From the NCBI GenBank assembly GCA_049999725.1, contig JBNGIS010017854.1, positions 1-35,425 on the forward strand: a stretch of 35,425 bases of DNA, given 5' to 3'. Positions 1 through 9,784 of this stretch are shown here, one piece after another. The position numbers and the translations under genes are program-made. The notes beneath the pieces were generated by a model. The model was not told the DNA's origin. It worked only from the letters and a program-made list of their open reading frames with translations, and ran no database searches. Numbering within the stretch: the stretch's first letter is position 1; every line of letters begins with the position of its first letter. The DNA comes from Haplomitrium mnioides (taxonomy: Eukaryota > Marchantiophyta > Haplomitriopsida > Calobryales).

Positions 1-665
1 AACACTTGTAATGATTTTCAAAATGTTTGTCCAGATTCTCAGCTTCAAGCTCCACAAACAGAAGAAGATACTCCGGTACAGCAAATACTTTCTACATATC
101 GAGCAATCTACGATGGAGCATCTAGGCCGCAAGAAAGGACTCTTTCGTACAATACTTGATACAGGTATAAATTTGGCAATCTATTTGATTTGAAAGCTAG
201 AATGTTTATTTGTGTTGTTATGTCTCTGGATCCAAAGAGCAAATCGTTTTGGGTTGCCAAAGTTCTCAAAGTTTTGTCATTTTATGAGGAAGATCCGCCA
301 AACCCAAAACAAGTACGAGTTCAATGGTTTGCTTGTTTGGCTGAAGATGCATTTTTTGGTCAATACTTCCTAGAAAAAATAGCAGCAATAAAAAGAAAAC
401 ACAAATCCAAGTTACATATTAATTTTCCTGATTTGACACAAATCACGATTCTGTCGTTTGATTTTCTGCTCACCCAAAAAAACCAATTGAAGAAAACCAC
501 TCTAGCTACCATTAAAGCAATTCTATTTGAGTACGGAAGACAAAAGCCCTCAATCTTGAAATGTTTCAAAGAGATTCAATCAGTGTCATTAACACTGAGA
601 CAAATCAAGCAAACCTTGATGAATCTTCTGAAGCTGAATCCAAAGAAATCGAGACCAGCGACTAA
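1..665 (+). pseudogene. D0: C-terminal exon of DUF7869-type transposon gene
   Basis: This is the last exon of the T-family D gene and the best preserved of three copies (others at 18186-18790 and 14576-14997 on the minus strand). Reading from base 1 there is one in-frame stop (TGA near 166). It then encodes a compact domain around residues FWVAKVLKV and VQWFA, resembling the BAH or Tudor-like tails of DUF7869 proteins; that fold assignment is inference. After about base 540 the natural frame shifts. It continues as an acidic, Glu/Ser-rich tail ending in ESKEIETSD and TAA at 663-665. The same ending occurs in D1 (ESKEIKTSD) and D2 (EEVETND), which argues for this frame over a longer open frame to 720. 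Upstream exons are outside the window. Confidence 0.65.
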
Positions 666-1013
666 AGTCCTTCAAGAATTTTGTTCTTTATTTTGTATTT
701 GCAAATCTGGTATAATTTAAGATGATCATTTCCAAAAAGAAGTTTCTTTTTAAGACTTTATTGTAAAATTTCTATCTTTAGCGTTGTTTGACTCAGATGA
801 AGAGCTTTGTACTTGTTTTTACTTTTAGATTCCAAATAAGAAATCAAAATCTTTTGCATGTGTAGAGTTTGTTGCAAAAATAGAACGTTGACAATCTATG
901 TCCTTGGTTGTAGAAGTGTGAACCCTATGCGCACATAGACTTTGATTTGCAAGTGAAACGTACAACGTACAAAAAATCTTCTACGAAACTTAAAACCTAG
1001 CTTCTTGTCAGTC

Positions 1014-1240
1014 TTTGTTGTGGAATGTTGAGATGGTGAGTTTGTATTCCTATATGCGGATAGACTTTGGGTGGGAGTGTTCAGTTGGTGAGTTCGGATT
1101 CCTATACAAGCATAGACTTTGGGGTGGAGTGTTCACTTGTTGAGCTTAGATTCCTAAGCGCACCTAGACTTTGAAGTGGAGTGTTCACATGTTGAACTTG
1201 GATTCCTATGCGCACATAGACTTTGGGGTGGAAGTCCACG
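1014..1240. repeat. Subterminal 52-bp repeat array of T0, four units
   Basis: Four degenerate units, each containing a palindrome-like core of the form CCTATGCGCACATAGA followed by CTTTGGGGTGGAGTG. It is the reverse complement of the four-unit array at 17398-17605 in T1, in the same place relative to the transposon end. One more core lies at about 921-940. Subterminal repeats of this kind are typical binding sites for transposon-encoded proteins, but no function is shown here. Confidence 0.8.
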
Positions 1241-2080
1241 CCTTCCAAAAGTTCTACTTCTCATGCATATTCCTTAAGCTTCTTCATACAAAGACTACCA
1301 ACCACAACTTTTTTTGTACATAAGTCATAGACTCTTTTGTAGATCTTGAGACCTTTGTTTGGTTGAATCAAGTCTAAAACTTGGACATGTTTCTTGTTTA
1401 CAATCTTAATTCAATCTCCTTAGCTGCTGCCTTTTTGATTCTGAACTATGATACGTTTCTATATATACTTCATTGAACTATGAAATATTTTTAATTGCTG
1501 GAACCTTTTTGAAATCCCACGTTCACTTTTGATGGCATGGATTTTCAACTTAAACTGAAAGCTTCATTTTTTCTTGACGTTTAAAATACAGCTTCTAAAT
1601 CCATGCAATGTTTCATTTTCTTTGTTTTTGTGTTTACCATTGCAAACTCATTCCTTTGACTTCTAGTCTCCATAGGCTTTCTCTTTGTGTTTTTTAATAT
1701 TTTTTCAACAAAAAGTTTGAAAGAGCATCATGTCTACGCACGCTTGAAGTTTATGCAATGAAACATATTTCAAAATAGTTTCTTGTAACATGTATTTAAA
1801 CTTTTGGGCTTATAGTTGTAATCAATGATAAATGCAATTTTTTGATGACAACTTACCATAATTTTTATACTTTTAAACAAATTTGAGTTTTCCAATATTT
1901 TCATAAAAACTAGTAATATTGATTGGTTTTGTATAACAAAATTGACTTTCGCTCTATCATGCTTATTGAAACGACAAAAAAAAAATCCAAAAAACTCATG
2001 TACTTTTTGTTTTTAAAAATTAACCTCGTTTTTTTATGTTTTTTTATATGAAAAATCACAATTTTTCCCAAAAAGAAAAA

Positions 2081-2126
2081 GTTCATGTTCTAAGTAGCAT
2101 GTTCGTGGTTCAAAGTAGCGGTTGCT
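2081..2126 (-). repeat. T0 terminal inverted repeat
   Basis: Reverse complement reads AGCAACCGCTACTTTGAACC and continues to a second GCTACTTAG half. It matches the T1 ends (AACAGCCGCTGCTTTGAACC on the left). The exact outer base is uncertain by a few bases because the first bases differ from T1. Confidence 0.75.
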
Positions 2127-3114
2127 TTGTATGTATTGAGCTGCATACTCTTTTTCAGGAGATAACTATCTTGGGAGGTAACAACAGATCTACTCTGGCC
2201 TAAGTCAGCCAACATTGTTTGAGCTGGAGTAAAAAGAGTAGCAAGTCTTGAAACACATTTGCTGCTAAAGCAAGTTTTCTTATCGAGAGGTAATCTCTTA
2301 AATGCTGTTGCAGCAAATTGTCAAGCAAGGGTCATAGTTTCTTGTGTAAAATTCAATCTTCAAAGGCATTCAAGAGCATAAAACTTGTAGAAGGGTTCAT
2401 GTGTTAATTTAAAGAACATAACATAGAGGGCTGCTGAAATTTTGAGAGAACAAAGTTGAAGAGAGTGCGTTGTTCTGGGAGTGACAGAACAGCCTTGGGC
2501 TGACTCAAAAGAGGGCCACACTCTATTTGCAGGTGAGAGGTTTAGAAGAGACCCATTGTCAAATCTATTTGCAACGTACAGCAAGGGTAATTGAACACTA
2601 ATCAAAATAAGAAATAGAATTTTCAGAGAAAAATAAATAAATAAAATTTCTGAATTCAGAGAGGCAGAATAAGACCTTATGCTGAGTATTGCAAGGGTGG
2701 TAGGAGTCCAGCAACACGCTCCCAAGGCGCAGGCTATTTGGAAGCCCAGAGATTGTTTTTGTAGTGTAGTAGGAAAATCTGAAAAACTTGTTTGCAAAAA
2801 ACCGTAGATTGGTCTGCGGTGCTCAAGAGAAGAGCGACAAAATTATGTTTTGATTTGTTGTCAATTTTGTTCCTAGGATGAGAAGAAGGCCAATCAATGA
2901 GGATTGGCAAGCAAAGTGCACCACGTCCATAGGAAAAGGAAGGGCCACTTGTGCTGATTTTATCATTTCAACCGATTTGTGACAAGTAGTTGGGTGGCAA
3001 TAGCACAGCCTATATGCTGTGAGTGAGTTCAGCTGAGAGAAGGTCAACACGGAGCCAACTAGTGGAAGGTTGCGATATGGCTTCACTTGCAGTGGAAAAT
3101 AGTTTCAACCTGCA
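2127..3114. other. Unassigned spacer between T0 and G1
   Basis: No recognisable gene. Open frames on the minus strand (2360-2797, 2823-3086) give no family match I can name and have low-complexity composition. The stretch may be the 5' leader or LTR of G1 into which T0 inserted, because homology between G1 and G2 only begins near 3115. I see no copy of the 7050 LTR here. Confidence 0.4.
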
Positions 3115-3189
3115 ATAGGAGTGACTCATTAGCTAGTAAGTGACCATACACCAGACGAAGAGAAGGAAACTCTTTCTAGCACTTAGGTA

Positions 3190-4220
3190 ATTCTCTGTTG
3201 GCTTGGGATATGAATGAGATGTATGGGGCCACAAAAGAACAAAGGAGATTCTATGGTGTGGTAGGCACCATTGATCTGGATGATTTCATCCAAGAGTTTG
3301 ACACTTGGTGTGATATGCAAACATTGCGGAATTCTGTTTTCTTTACACCTTTCATGGCATGGAAAGGTTGGTTTCAACACTTGGATAGGCCGCCCATGGA
3401 TTTTGGCATGCTCATTTGGCTGAGGCTAAGGAGTGGAGACAATATTGGTCACCCAATTATGTCTCCATCACCCATGGTGGAAGAACAAGTACCCATTACC
3501 GTGCAACCCATACAACATCTTCTAGTAGCACTAGCCACAGTATTGGTGCTTGAAGGGTAGGAGGAGTTCTTAGTACATCTATTCTAGTCATTGCAGCAGA
3601 GAGTGGAGGGATTCCATTGTTTAACTCTGTGGTTGAGTTTTTTGAGCTTTTGAGGTAGAATTACCAAGACGTGAGGACAGATAAGCTAAAGAGTCTTCAG
3701 GAGCTCCAGCGCAAGACTAGAGAGAGTTTGAAGGAAGCCTACACAAAGATGAGAAGGCTCATGAAAGTCACAAAAGGAGTGACAGAGCCTCAGGTTGTCC
3801 AGTTCTAGTATTCCATCCTTGATAAGGACTCGAGGAGGAGAGTGAGAGATGCCACCCTTCTTAGAAATTTTGATCCCACTCTAGCCATTGTGTTCACACT
3901 GTCAAAGCATATTGAGCTCAATCTGATGAATGAGAATGTAGTCATTGCCGGATTTCAGAAGGAAGTGTCGAAGTTTGCATCTCCAGCCACCTCTACATCA
4001 CAGTCTACACCACAAAAGAGCCAAAAGGAAAGAGGATAGTTAGCTTTGCCATCTTATGCAAGTCAGCAATCAAGTTGTTGGACCAATGGTGGAGATCATT
4101 TGGAGAAGCTGTATTCATAGGCAAAGAAGCCACGAGCAACATGTTTTGGAGATGTAGGTGTAGTCTACCAACAACAATGTGACCATTGTGAAGTTATGAG
4201 TCACACCAAGTATAAGTGTT
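3190..4220 (+). pseudogene. G1 gag-like region with CCHC zinc knuckle
   Basis: A retrotransposon gag-like reading frame broken by several stops. Recognisable parts are a tryptophan-rich segment (3198-3560), a helical segment around LKSLQELQRKTRESL (about 3690-3750) and a segment ending in a Ser/Thr/Gln-rich linker (3842-4039). At 4178-4219 a zinc knuckle C-x2-C-x4-H-x4-C is intact (CDHC..H..C). The stop at 3806-3808 (TAG) faces TGG in G2, while G2 has TAG (10126-10128, minus) where G1 keeps CAG two codons earlier. In an intact element this protein would form the virus-like particle and bind RNA. Confidence 0.65.
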
Positions 4221-5019
4221 TTTCACTTCACTCAGAGCTACGACATGGAAGAGCTCAAACAAGTGAGCAAAGCATAGGCAAGCAAGGTGGTTGTGGCAAA
4301 GGAGCATCACCAACGGGGAAAGCTAGGGTAGGTGCTCGGGCTGCTTTTGTGGATTGCACAGTTGGAGCAGTAGTTAGCTGCCATGACTACAACTCAGACA
4401 AGGCTCAACTCTGGAGGTGAAGCCTTCACTTCAGATGAAATTGATGGAGGATTAGTTAGCATGGCATTTATATGTAGGACAACCCACATTGATGCATCTG
4501 CGATGGTGACCAGAGCAACAAGCAAGGCTATTGAGCATAGGAGAGCAGCGGTGGAGTCAGATCCTCAGAGAGGGGATGGTCACGGGCAAGTAAGGCTTCC
4601 ACAATCATTTGAGTTGACCGATTTGGTGAGGACTACTTCCATGCATTCGATTAAGGCTTCTAAGGATATGGAGAGATCAGCTAAAGTGGAGGGGAGTGCG
4701 TCTTCTGCTATGGAGATAGCCAAGTTAGTGGTGCAAAAACCATTGTTTTCAACTATGGATGTGTTGACTAGAGAAGTCACACTAGTTGAAGTGTTTAGGT
4801 TGGCAACCACATTATGTGAGGAAACTCAGGGTGCTACTTTCAGTGTGGAAGTAAGACTTGTGAGTAGAGCAGATGATGCATGTGCCTCTATGTTTGGAGG
4901 TAAGACATGGCATGCTATTGTGGCCCAATTGATGGAGTAATCAGCCTGACCAACATTTGAGAGAATGAGATTCAAACCCAGTGTGGTGTCCATCGACCAA
5001 GAGTGGTATCTTTCGACTT
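4221..5019 (+). pseudogene. G1 gag-pol linker region
   Basis: The reading frame following the zinc knuckle, with an uninterrupted 185-codon frame at 4383-4940. It is rich in Ala, Thr, Glu and Val and shows no motif I recognise. Its position between the zinc knuckle and the protease makes it the linker or N-terminal protease flank of the same polyprotein. The equivalent part of G2 appears largely deleted. Confidence 0.4.
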
Positions 5020-5230
5020 GTTGGTCCTTCAAATATGGTGTACAAGCCAATAAAAATGTTACTAGATACAAATGCACAGCCATTGATGTTAAGCAAGTCA
5101 GTTGTGTAGGGATTGGGATTGAGGTCTGGAGATGTGAAGATTTTCCCTTTTCTAATTCAGACTTCATTGGGAGAACTTTCACCCATGCAATAGATCACAC
5201 ATGGAGAGATCAAGCTTAGAGTGCAAGTTG
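5020..5230 (+). pseudogene. G1 aspartic protease remnant
   Basis: The frame containing KMLLDTNAQPLML matches the active-site strand of retroelement aspartic proteases, where L-D-T-G-A is usual. The Asp codon is at 5065-5067 and the expected Gly is Asn, a substitution expected to inactivate it. Stops follow at once (TAG in VV-stop-GLG). G2 keeps only sequence matching the part after this motif. In an intact element it would cut the polyprotein. Confidence 0.55.
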
Positions 5231-5689
5231 GTTATCCCACAGATAGCTGATAGATGAGTGCTGAGCCATACTCATCAAGGCTGAGTCTTATAACGTTTTG
5301 GTAGGGTGTACAATGCTATATCCTATAGGGTTCAGTATTGATTTTTTGGACAAGTCAGTGTTCTATCGAGCTAGATGGCCATTTGGAGAGGCATGATTGA
5401 GCAGATTGCCAACAAGTCAGCTTGAGTGGACTAGTTGGGGTTCATTATCACAGCCTATGGCATTGTCAACATCTTGTGAGGTGATCACCAACTACTCTGA
5501 CTTGTTGGAAGGGAATGCACATGGAACCGACATTCCTTGTATTGATAAGGCGTCTTCAGAGGTTACGAAGCCAGCATTGTTGTTAGGTGAGGTGACTCCT
5601 ACTAGTAGAAGTAAAGAGAGGTTGTGGTAGCTACACGTGTCTAGATTGGTTGAGGATGCTTGGTAGGATGTATTTGCGCCATATCTTGC
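5231..5689 (+). other. G1 stretch between protease and methyltransferase
   Basis: Broken coding sequence colinear with 9000-9330 of G2 on the minus strand. A short open frame (5397-5630) covers part of it. No domain is recognised; it may be the methyltransferase N-terminal extension. Confidence 0.35.
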
Positions 5690-6262
5690 ATTGGATGATT
5701 CTATCGCACTTGGATCTGTGAATCTTTCACTATTAGATACTTTTTGTATTTCATGGTGGCATTCTACTGATTGTATTTGTTTGTTGGAGTTTTTTGGAGG
5801 CAGCTGTATTGGGTTTTCTATTGTGCTCCAAGTAGGGATTCTAGTTCAACAATATTTGTATGTGGAAAAGGGTGAGAATCTCTTTGAGGCATGTGGCATT
5901 GATGGTTGAGCAATATCCATGATTGCTTTTAGTTAGTGCAATGCGAGATTATCTGCATGCATTGCCAACTGATATCTTGTTGTTGGAGACGGACCACTTA
6001 GCTAGAGTGGGGCTGATTGATTAACTGGTGATTCACCTTGTATTTTTTGTATTTCGGGTAGGAAGCTTTGGTATTATTTGGGATGCAACCTTGCAGAAGT
6101 TGGTGGAATCCAATGTTGATGAGAGAAAGAGAGCAATGGGATTTTCCACTTGTACCACTATTGTTGCATTTGTCGCTGAGATTGAGCAACGCCATGTGTT
6201 GGGACAAGCCATGGATTTGTATGGTCTTACTTGGATTGTGAGATTCAAGTGGAAAGGGGCTT
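5690..6262 (+). pseudogene. G1 C5-cytosine DNA methyltransferase, internally deleted
   Basis: The N-terminal part reads CLLEFFGGSCIGFSIVL (about 5781-5830), matching motif I of C5-cytosine methyltransferases (the F-x-G-x-G S-adenosylmethionine-binding loop), followed by YLYVEKGEN as the second strand. The stretch that should hold the catalytic Pro-Cys (motif IV) and ENV (motif VI) is lost near 6010-6080. The C-terminal part (6085-6250) carries ERKRAMGFST and HVLGQAMDL, which resemble motifs IX and X of the same family. G2 has the same two ends plus the middle. Retrotransposon-borne C5-methyltransferases have been reported in algae, as I recall; this looks like a decayed plant relative. Confidence 0.65.
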
Positions 6263-6279
6263 AGATTTTGCAAGTCTAG

Positions 6280-6879
6280 ATTGATGAGGGAGACCCTGAT
6301 TTACCCTCCTCTATTCAACATGATGTCACTATGGTTGTAGATCTGGATGATCTAGATGTTTGGGTGCAGGTATGTTCAGAGAAAGCCTGGGTGCTTGAGA
6401 GAGTCATGCCCATGGCGTTTGACAACCTTGTTATTGCTCAACATCATGATGCTTTATGATATGCTACCATACGTGGAAGTGGATATCGCACTAAGATTTT
6501 GAGGTTTCATCCTAGTGATTATGTTTATTTGCAGCCGACAACACCCACGACACTTAATGTCATTGTTGAACGCCGGATTGTGTGTGTGCATAAGGTACGG
6601 CCTTCGAGAGTTTTGCAGCTAAAGAGACGTGATGGTATGGTTTGGAAGGACCATATGCGCAATTGTGCACCTTGTCACCTTCCGAACATTGATGGCACTA
6701 TAGACTCCAGTGTGGCATAAGTTCCTACAGGTTTGAAGTGCATGTTATGTGGTTCTTCTAAGGAGGCATCCACTATGTTGATTTGTGACAAGTGTTCTAA
6801 AGGATGGCATATGTCATGTTTGACGCCTCTATTGGTTATTATTCATGGTAGATCATGGTTTTGCCCTCACTGCTCATAA
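6280..6879 (+). pseudogene. G1 integrase C-terminus plus PHD finger
   Basis: The frame from about 6390 reads VLERVMPMAFDNLVIAQH and RFHPSDYVYLQ, the usual layout after a gypsy integrase core (a GD-x-V-x-L-type barrel). It ends at TAA 6718-6720. In the same frame directly after this stop, 6739-6879 encodes a full PHD finger: CMLC, CDKC, WHMSC and WFCPHC give Cys4-His-Cys3, closed by TAA at 6877-6879. PHD fingers usually read histone H3 tails, so this could have directed integration to certain chromatin; that is inference. The integrase catalytic core is missing. Confidence 0.65.
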
Positions 6880-7049
6880 AACAACTAGTTTTCATTAAGT
6901 TATTGGGTTGGTATAGATTATATGAGGTGAAAGATGGGGCTCTATTGCACCCGACCTCCTAGTGTTTGTATCAATAGGTGCACATCAAATTTCTAAGAGA
7001 TAAATGGCTAGTTAGTGTTAGGAGACCTTACTACCAACTGGGAGGCGAT
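6880..7049 (+). other. G1 3' leader and purine-rich tract
   Basis: Non-coding sequence between the PHD stop and the LTR. It ends in a short purine-rich run (GGGAGGCGA at 7041-7049) directly before TGTGGTGTC, the expected place of the plus-strand primer. Confidence 0.45.
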
Positions 7050-7424
7050 TGTGGTGTCTTATGCATTGTGTGTGCATGAGACTCAATTGTTTGTTATTCT
7101 CTGTTGTATGTTTGCAGATGCCATAGAATGTAACGAATGATGTAGTTATGTGAGCGATGTATATGCATAAGACAGTTGTCAGACCATTCCATGTAGATTT
7201 CTATTTTTAGAAATTTTGAGTTTTTTTGTCTTTTTGTGTTTTAGTATATAAGGCCATGTACTCTCATCAAAAGGTTATCTTTCGATGTCATCTACTCTCA
7301 TGTATGAACCAAGAGGAGAGGTGAGGTATTGCAACTTTTGGAGAAACATGGATTTTTTGAAAGCAAAGGTGCGGTGGCTCTAATATTGAAAGATCAACAT
7401 TTGGAATTTCTTGAGAAGGTATCA
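7050..7424 (+). repeat. G1 3' LTR (probable)
   Basis: Starts TGTGGTGTCT right after a purine tract and probably ends at ATCA near 7424 (TG...CA). It contains a TATA box, TATATAAGG at 7245-7253, so U3 is about 195 bp. Its first 150 bp are repeated from 7439. The end is set only by the CA and the next repeat start, so it may be off by some bases. Confidence 0.55.
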
Positions 7425-7438
7425 CTTTAGAAAAGTAT

Positions 7439-7600
7439 TGTGGGGTCTCATGTATTGTATGCGCATGAGAATCATTTTTTTGTCATTCTATGTTGTATGT
7501 TTGTAGATGTCATAGAATGTGTATGGACAATGTAGTTATGTAAGTGATGTGTATGCACACGACATAATCACCACACATCTTTCTGTCAATGTAGTTCATA
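7439..7600 (+). repeat. Second, truncated LTR copy
   Basis: Direct repeat of the start of the 7050 LTR, offset by 389 bp: TGTGGGGTCTCATGTATTG, then a shared TTGTATGTTTG and ATGTCATAGAATG. Similarity fades by about 7600 with no TATA box. It lies in the same orientation as G1, so it is not the LTR of the inverted G2. It may be what is left of a tandem element. Confidence 0.6.
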
Positions 7601-8153
7601 TGCACATCCTTCTTGGCTTGCATAAGTGTGGCAAATGCATATTCTTAATATGGCACCTCCACCAATCAAGCCTCCAACAAATCTTGTCTATTGGTTTGCA
7701 TTAAACCTCTCCCCTCCATACTATAACAATATAGATGTCAAAAACTAGGTGCATCACTAGCCAACTCAATTCAAATGTGTGATCCTTATAGAGTCTCCAA
7801 ATCCTTCATGCTAAAAGAAAAACAATTTGAATAACTATGCAAAAACCTATATACCTCTATACTGTGACCTCTGATCAACTCTGGTCCAACTTGTAGCTCC
7901 TAGTTTTCCACAAGGTTCACGTGATATTCTTGCTTCAAATCTTACTTACATTGACTAAAATTTGACTAGCTGAAATGTGATGTGATGGAGTCATACTAGA
8001 ATTGTGATCCACTGAAATCTTACTAACTTGGGCTGAAATTTGATCTTTGGAAATCTAACTTGCTAAAATTTCAGACTTTTAGATCAACCTTGACATAGCC
8101 TTCATGGTGCTTGCCGCAAAGCCCCCAACAACAACATTGGCTATTCTAGAAGG
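7601..8153. other. Unassigned spacer between G1 and G2
   Basis: AT-rich, no convincing gene on either strand. It lies downstream of the G2 methyltransferase on the minus strand, but I find no reverse transcriptase, integrase or PHD motif in it. Confidence 0.4.
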
Positions 8154-8214
8154 TTACATATTGATTATCAGCAATTGAGTTATTCTAGAGGTTGGCAATC
8201 TCTGTTGTTCAACC

Positions 8215-8960
8215 ACTTTTAGGCTCACAATCCAAATAAGACAATTCAAATCCATAGCTTGTCTCAGCAAATGGCATCGTTCAATTTCAGCAAGAGATGC
8301 AACAATAGTAGTGCTAGTGGAAAACCCTATTGCTATCTCTTTCTCCATAATCATTGCTAATTTGCAAGTGATCTTGTTTGTGCTACTTCCAATAATACTA
8401 TAGTCTAATCCATGAGCACATATGACAATCACTGTCCATAAAGCGATGGCAATTATCTCCCAAAATGGACACATTCTCCAAGATTAACCTAAGAGGTGGC
8501 ACTTTATATAGCTTTAGGTGACGTAAGATCCCTAACATTTCTCAAAAAAGTTTTAAGTGAGGATCTTATAGCCCTTGGTGCAAACTAGCCCTCAATTAGC
8601 CCTCATATAGCCATCCAACAATCAATAAATCAATCAGGCCAACTTCGGCTAAGTTGTTTAGCCCCAAAAATAAAATGTCGACCAACAATGCATGCAGATA
8701 ACCTCTTGTTGCACTAACTTAAGAAATTTATAGATATTGCTTGGCCATCAGTGCCACATACCGCAATGAGATTCTTCAAAAAATCTCTCCATTTTCCACA
8801 TACAAATATCAAAAGATTGGAATCTTTGCTTGTAGCACAACAGTGAACCTTGTAATAACTCCAAAAAATAATTCCAACAAATAAACACCATCAGCTGGAT
8901 ATTGTCATCAAATCTGCATAGTGTCTACAAGTCTAATTGCGAAAAAACCATCCAATACAA
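8215..8960 (-). pseudogene. G2 C5-cytosine DNA methyltransferase remnant
   Basis: A fuller but eroded copy of the G1 enzyme. On the minus strand the order is motif I (LLELFFG near 8900), a strand YLYVENGE, the motif IV region reading IVGWLYEG (8600-8640), motif VI with an intact Glu-Asn-Val (ENV at 8470-8478, inside LILENVSILGD), then the C-terminal AIGFSTSTT and RQAMDLNCL. C5-methyltransferases use Pro-Cys in motif IV as the attacking group; here the aligned residues are Leu-Tyr, so the enzyme is dead. Both changes can arise by C-to-T or G-to-A transitions. Several stops and frame breaks add to this. Confidence 0.65.
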
Positions 8961-8999
8961 GAGACGACACAAATGCATTATTCCAAACATCACCAACTA

Positions 9000-9784
9000 A
9001 TCTAGCTATCACAACCTCTCCTTACTTTGACCAGAATGAATCATTCCATCTAGCGGTAATTCTTGCCTCTCACACTTTAGAGATTTCTCAACAATAGAAG
9101 GAATATCAGCTGCATGTGCATTCCCTTCCAACAAATTAGAAAAATTGAGGATTAAACCACAAAATGCTACCAAAGAAATATGCTATGATAATAGACCTCT
9201 TACCAAGCCACTAAATCTAACAAGCAACTAGCTCAATTGTGCCTCTCTTGATTTCCATCTGGATCAATAATTCAAAGACTAATCCCAATAGTCAATTGTA
9301 AACCCCATTGGCTACAACATTGTACACACCACCAAGACATCATATAACTCAACCTTTGTGAGTGTGGCTTGAGTGCTCATTTGTAAGATATTTGTGGGTT
9401 GATGAGCTTGCACTCTATAAGCTCAATCTCTCTGTTCCAGTCAAATCTCCATGAGCTTCATAAAATGGTAAAGGCTTCAACCTCATAATTGGGTCTAGCT
9501 TAAGCAATAGTCATGGTAGCTATTTGTTGCTCCAATTGTACAATCTTGGCATCCTTTGGATCCACAACACTATATGAAACATCTACTCCAACTCTCTCAA
9601 TTATTGCTACTCCTCGGTCACAACCACCTCTCCTGCCTCTACTTTGCTCACATGTGTGAGTTTCTCCTTATTGCAGTTCTAGGTGAAGAGAAAAACATTT
9701 GTCTTTTTGTGACTCATAGCTCTATAGTGATCACATTGTCGCTCGTTGGTTGCACTTGCATCTTGAGAATGCGATGCTCTTGGC
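9000..9784 (-). pseudogene. G2 zinc-knuckle, linker and protease-tail remnant
   Basis: Nucleotide similarity to G1 4100-4400 and 5190-5640 with a deletion between, which removed most of the linker and the protease active site. The zinc-knuckle region near 9700 is eroded: its first Cys pair is not preserved. No open frame of interest. Confidence 0.5.

Larger units (their letters stand above)
1..2126 (-). mobile_element. T0: partial DNA transposon, D-gene end, reversed
   Basis: This is the D-gene half of a T-family transposon, running off the left edge of the window. It is a reverse-complement match to 16502-18780 of T1: the last D exon, a palindrome-rich arm, and a terminal inverted repeat ending near 2126. 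The arm from 666 to 2080 carries no gene; it holds a four-copy repeat at about 1014-1240 and AT-rich sequence. The strand sign gives orientation relative to T1 (D gene on the left in T1). The target duplication cannot be checked because the other end is outside the window. Confidence 0.8.
3115..7424 (+). mobile_element. G1: degenerate Ty3/gypsy-like element with C5-methyltransferase
   Basis: Order seen: gag with zinc knuckle, aspartic protease, C5-DNA methyltransferase ends, integrase C-terminus, PHD finger, purine-rich tract, then a 3' LTR. Reverse transcriptase, RNase H and the integrase core are absent. They would lie between about 6262 and 6280, where the methyltransferase end abuts the integrase tail, so a large deletion is inferred. 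Frame is broken many times. Colinear nucleotide similarity to G2 (minus strand, 8150-10865) runs from gag to the methyltransferase. No 5' LTR is seen in the window. Confidence 0.75.

Noticed and set aside
190-720. The frame to 720 as the true end of D0
   Set aside because: Comparison with D1 and D2 shows that the acidic ending and TAA at 663-665, in another frame, is the ancestral C-terminus.
2360-3086. Minus-strand frames of 145 and 87 codons as genes
   Set aside because: No recognised domain, no partner copy, and composition like the non-coding leader; they may be chance frames in a G1 5' region.
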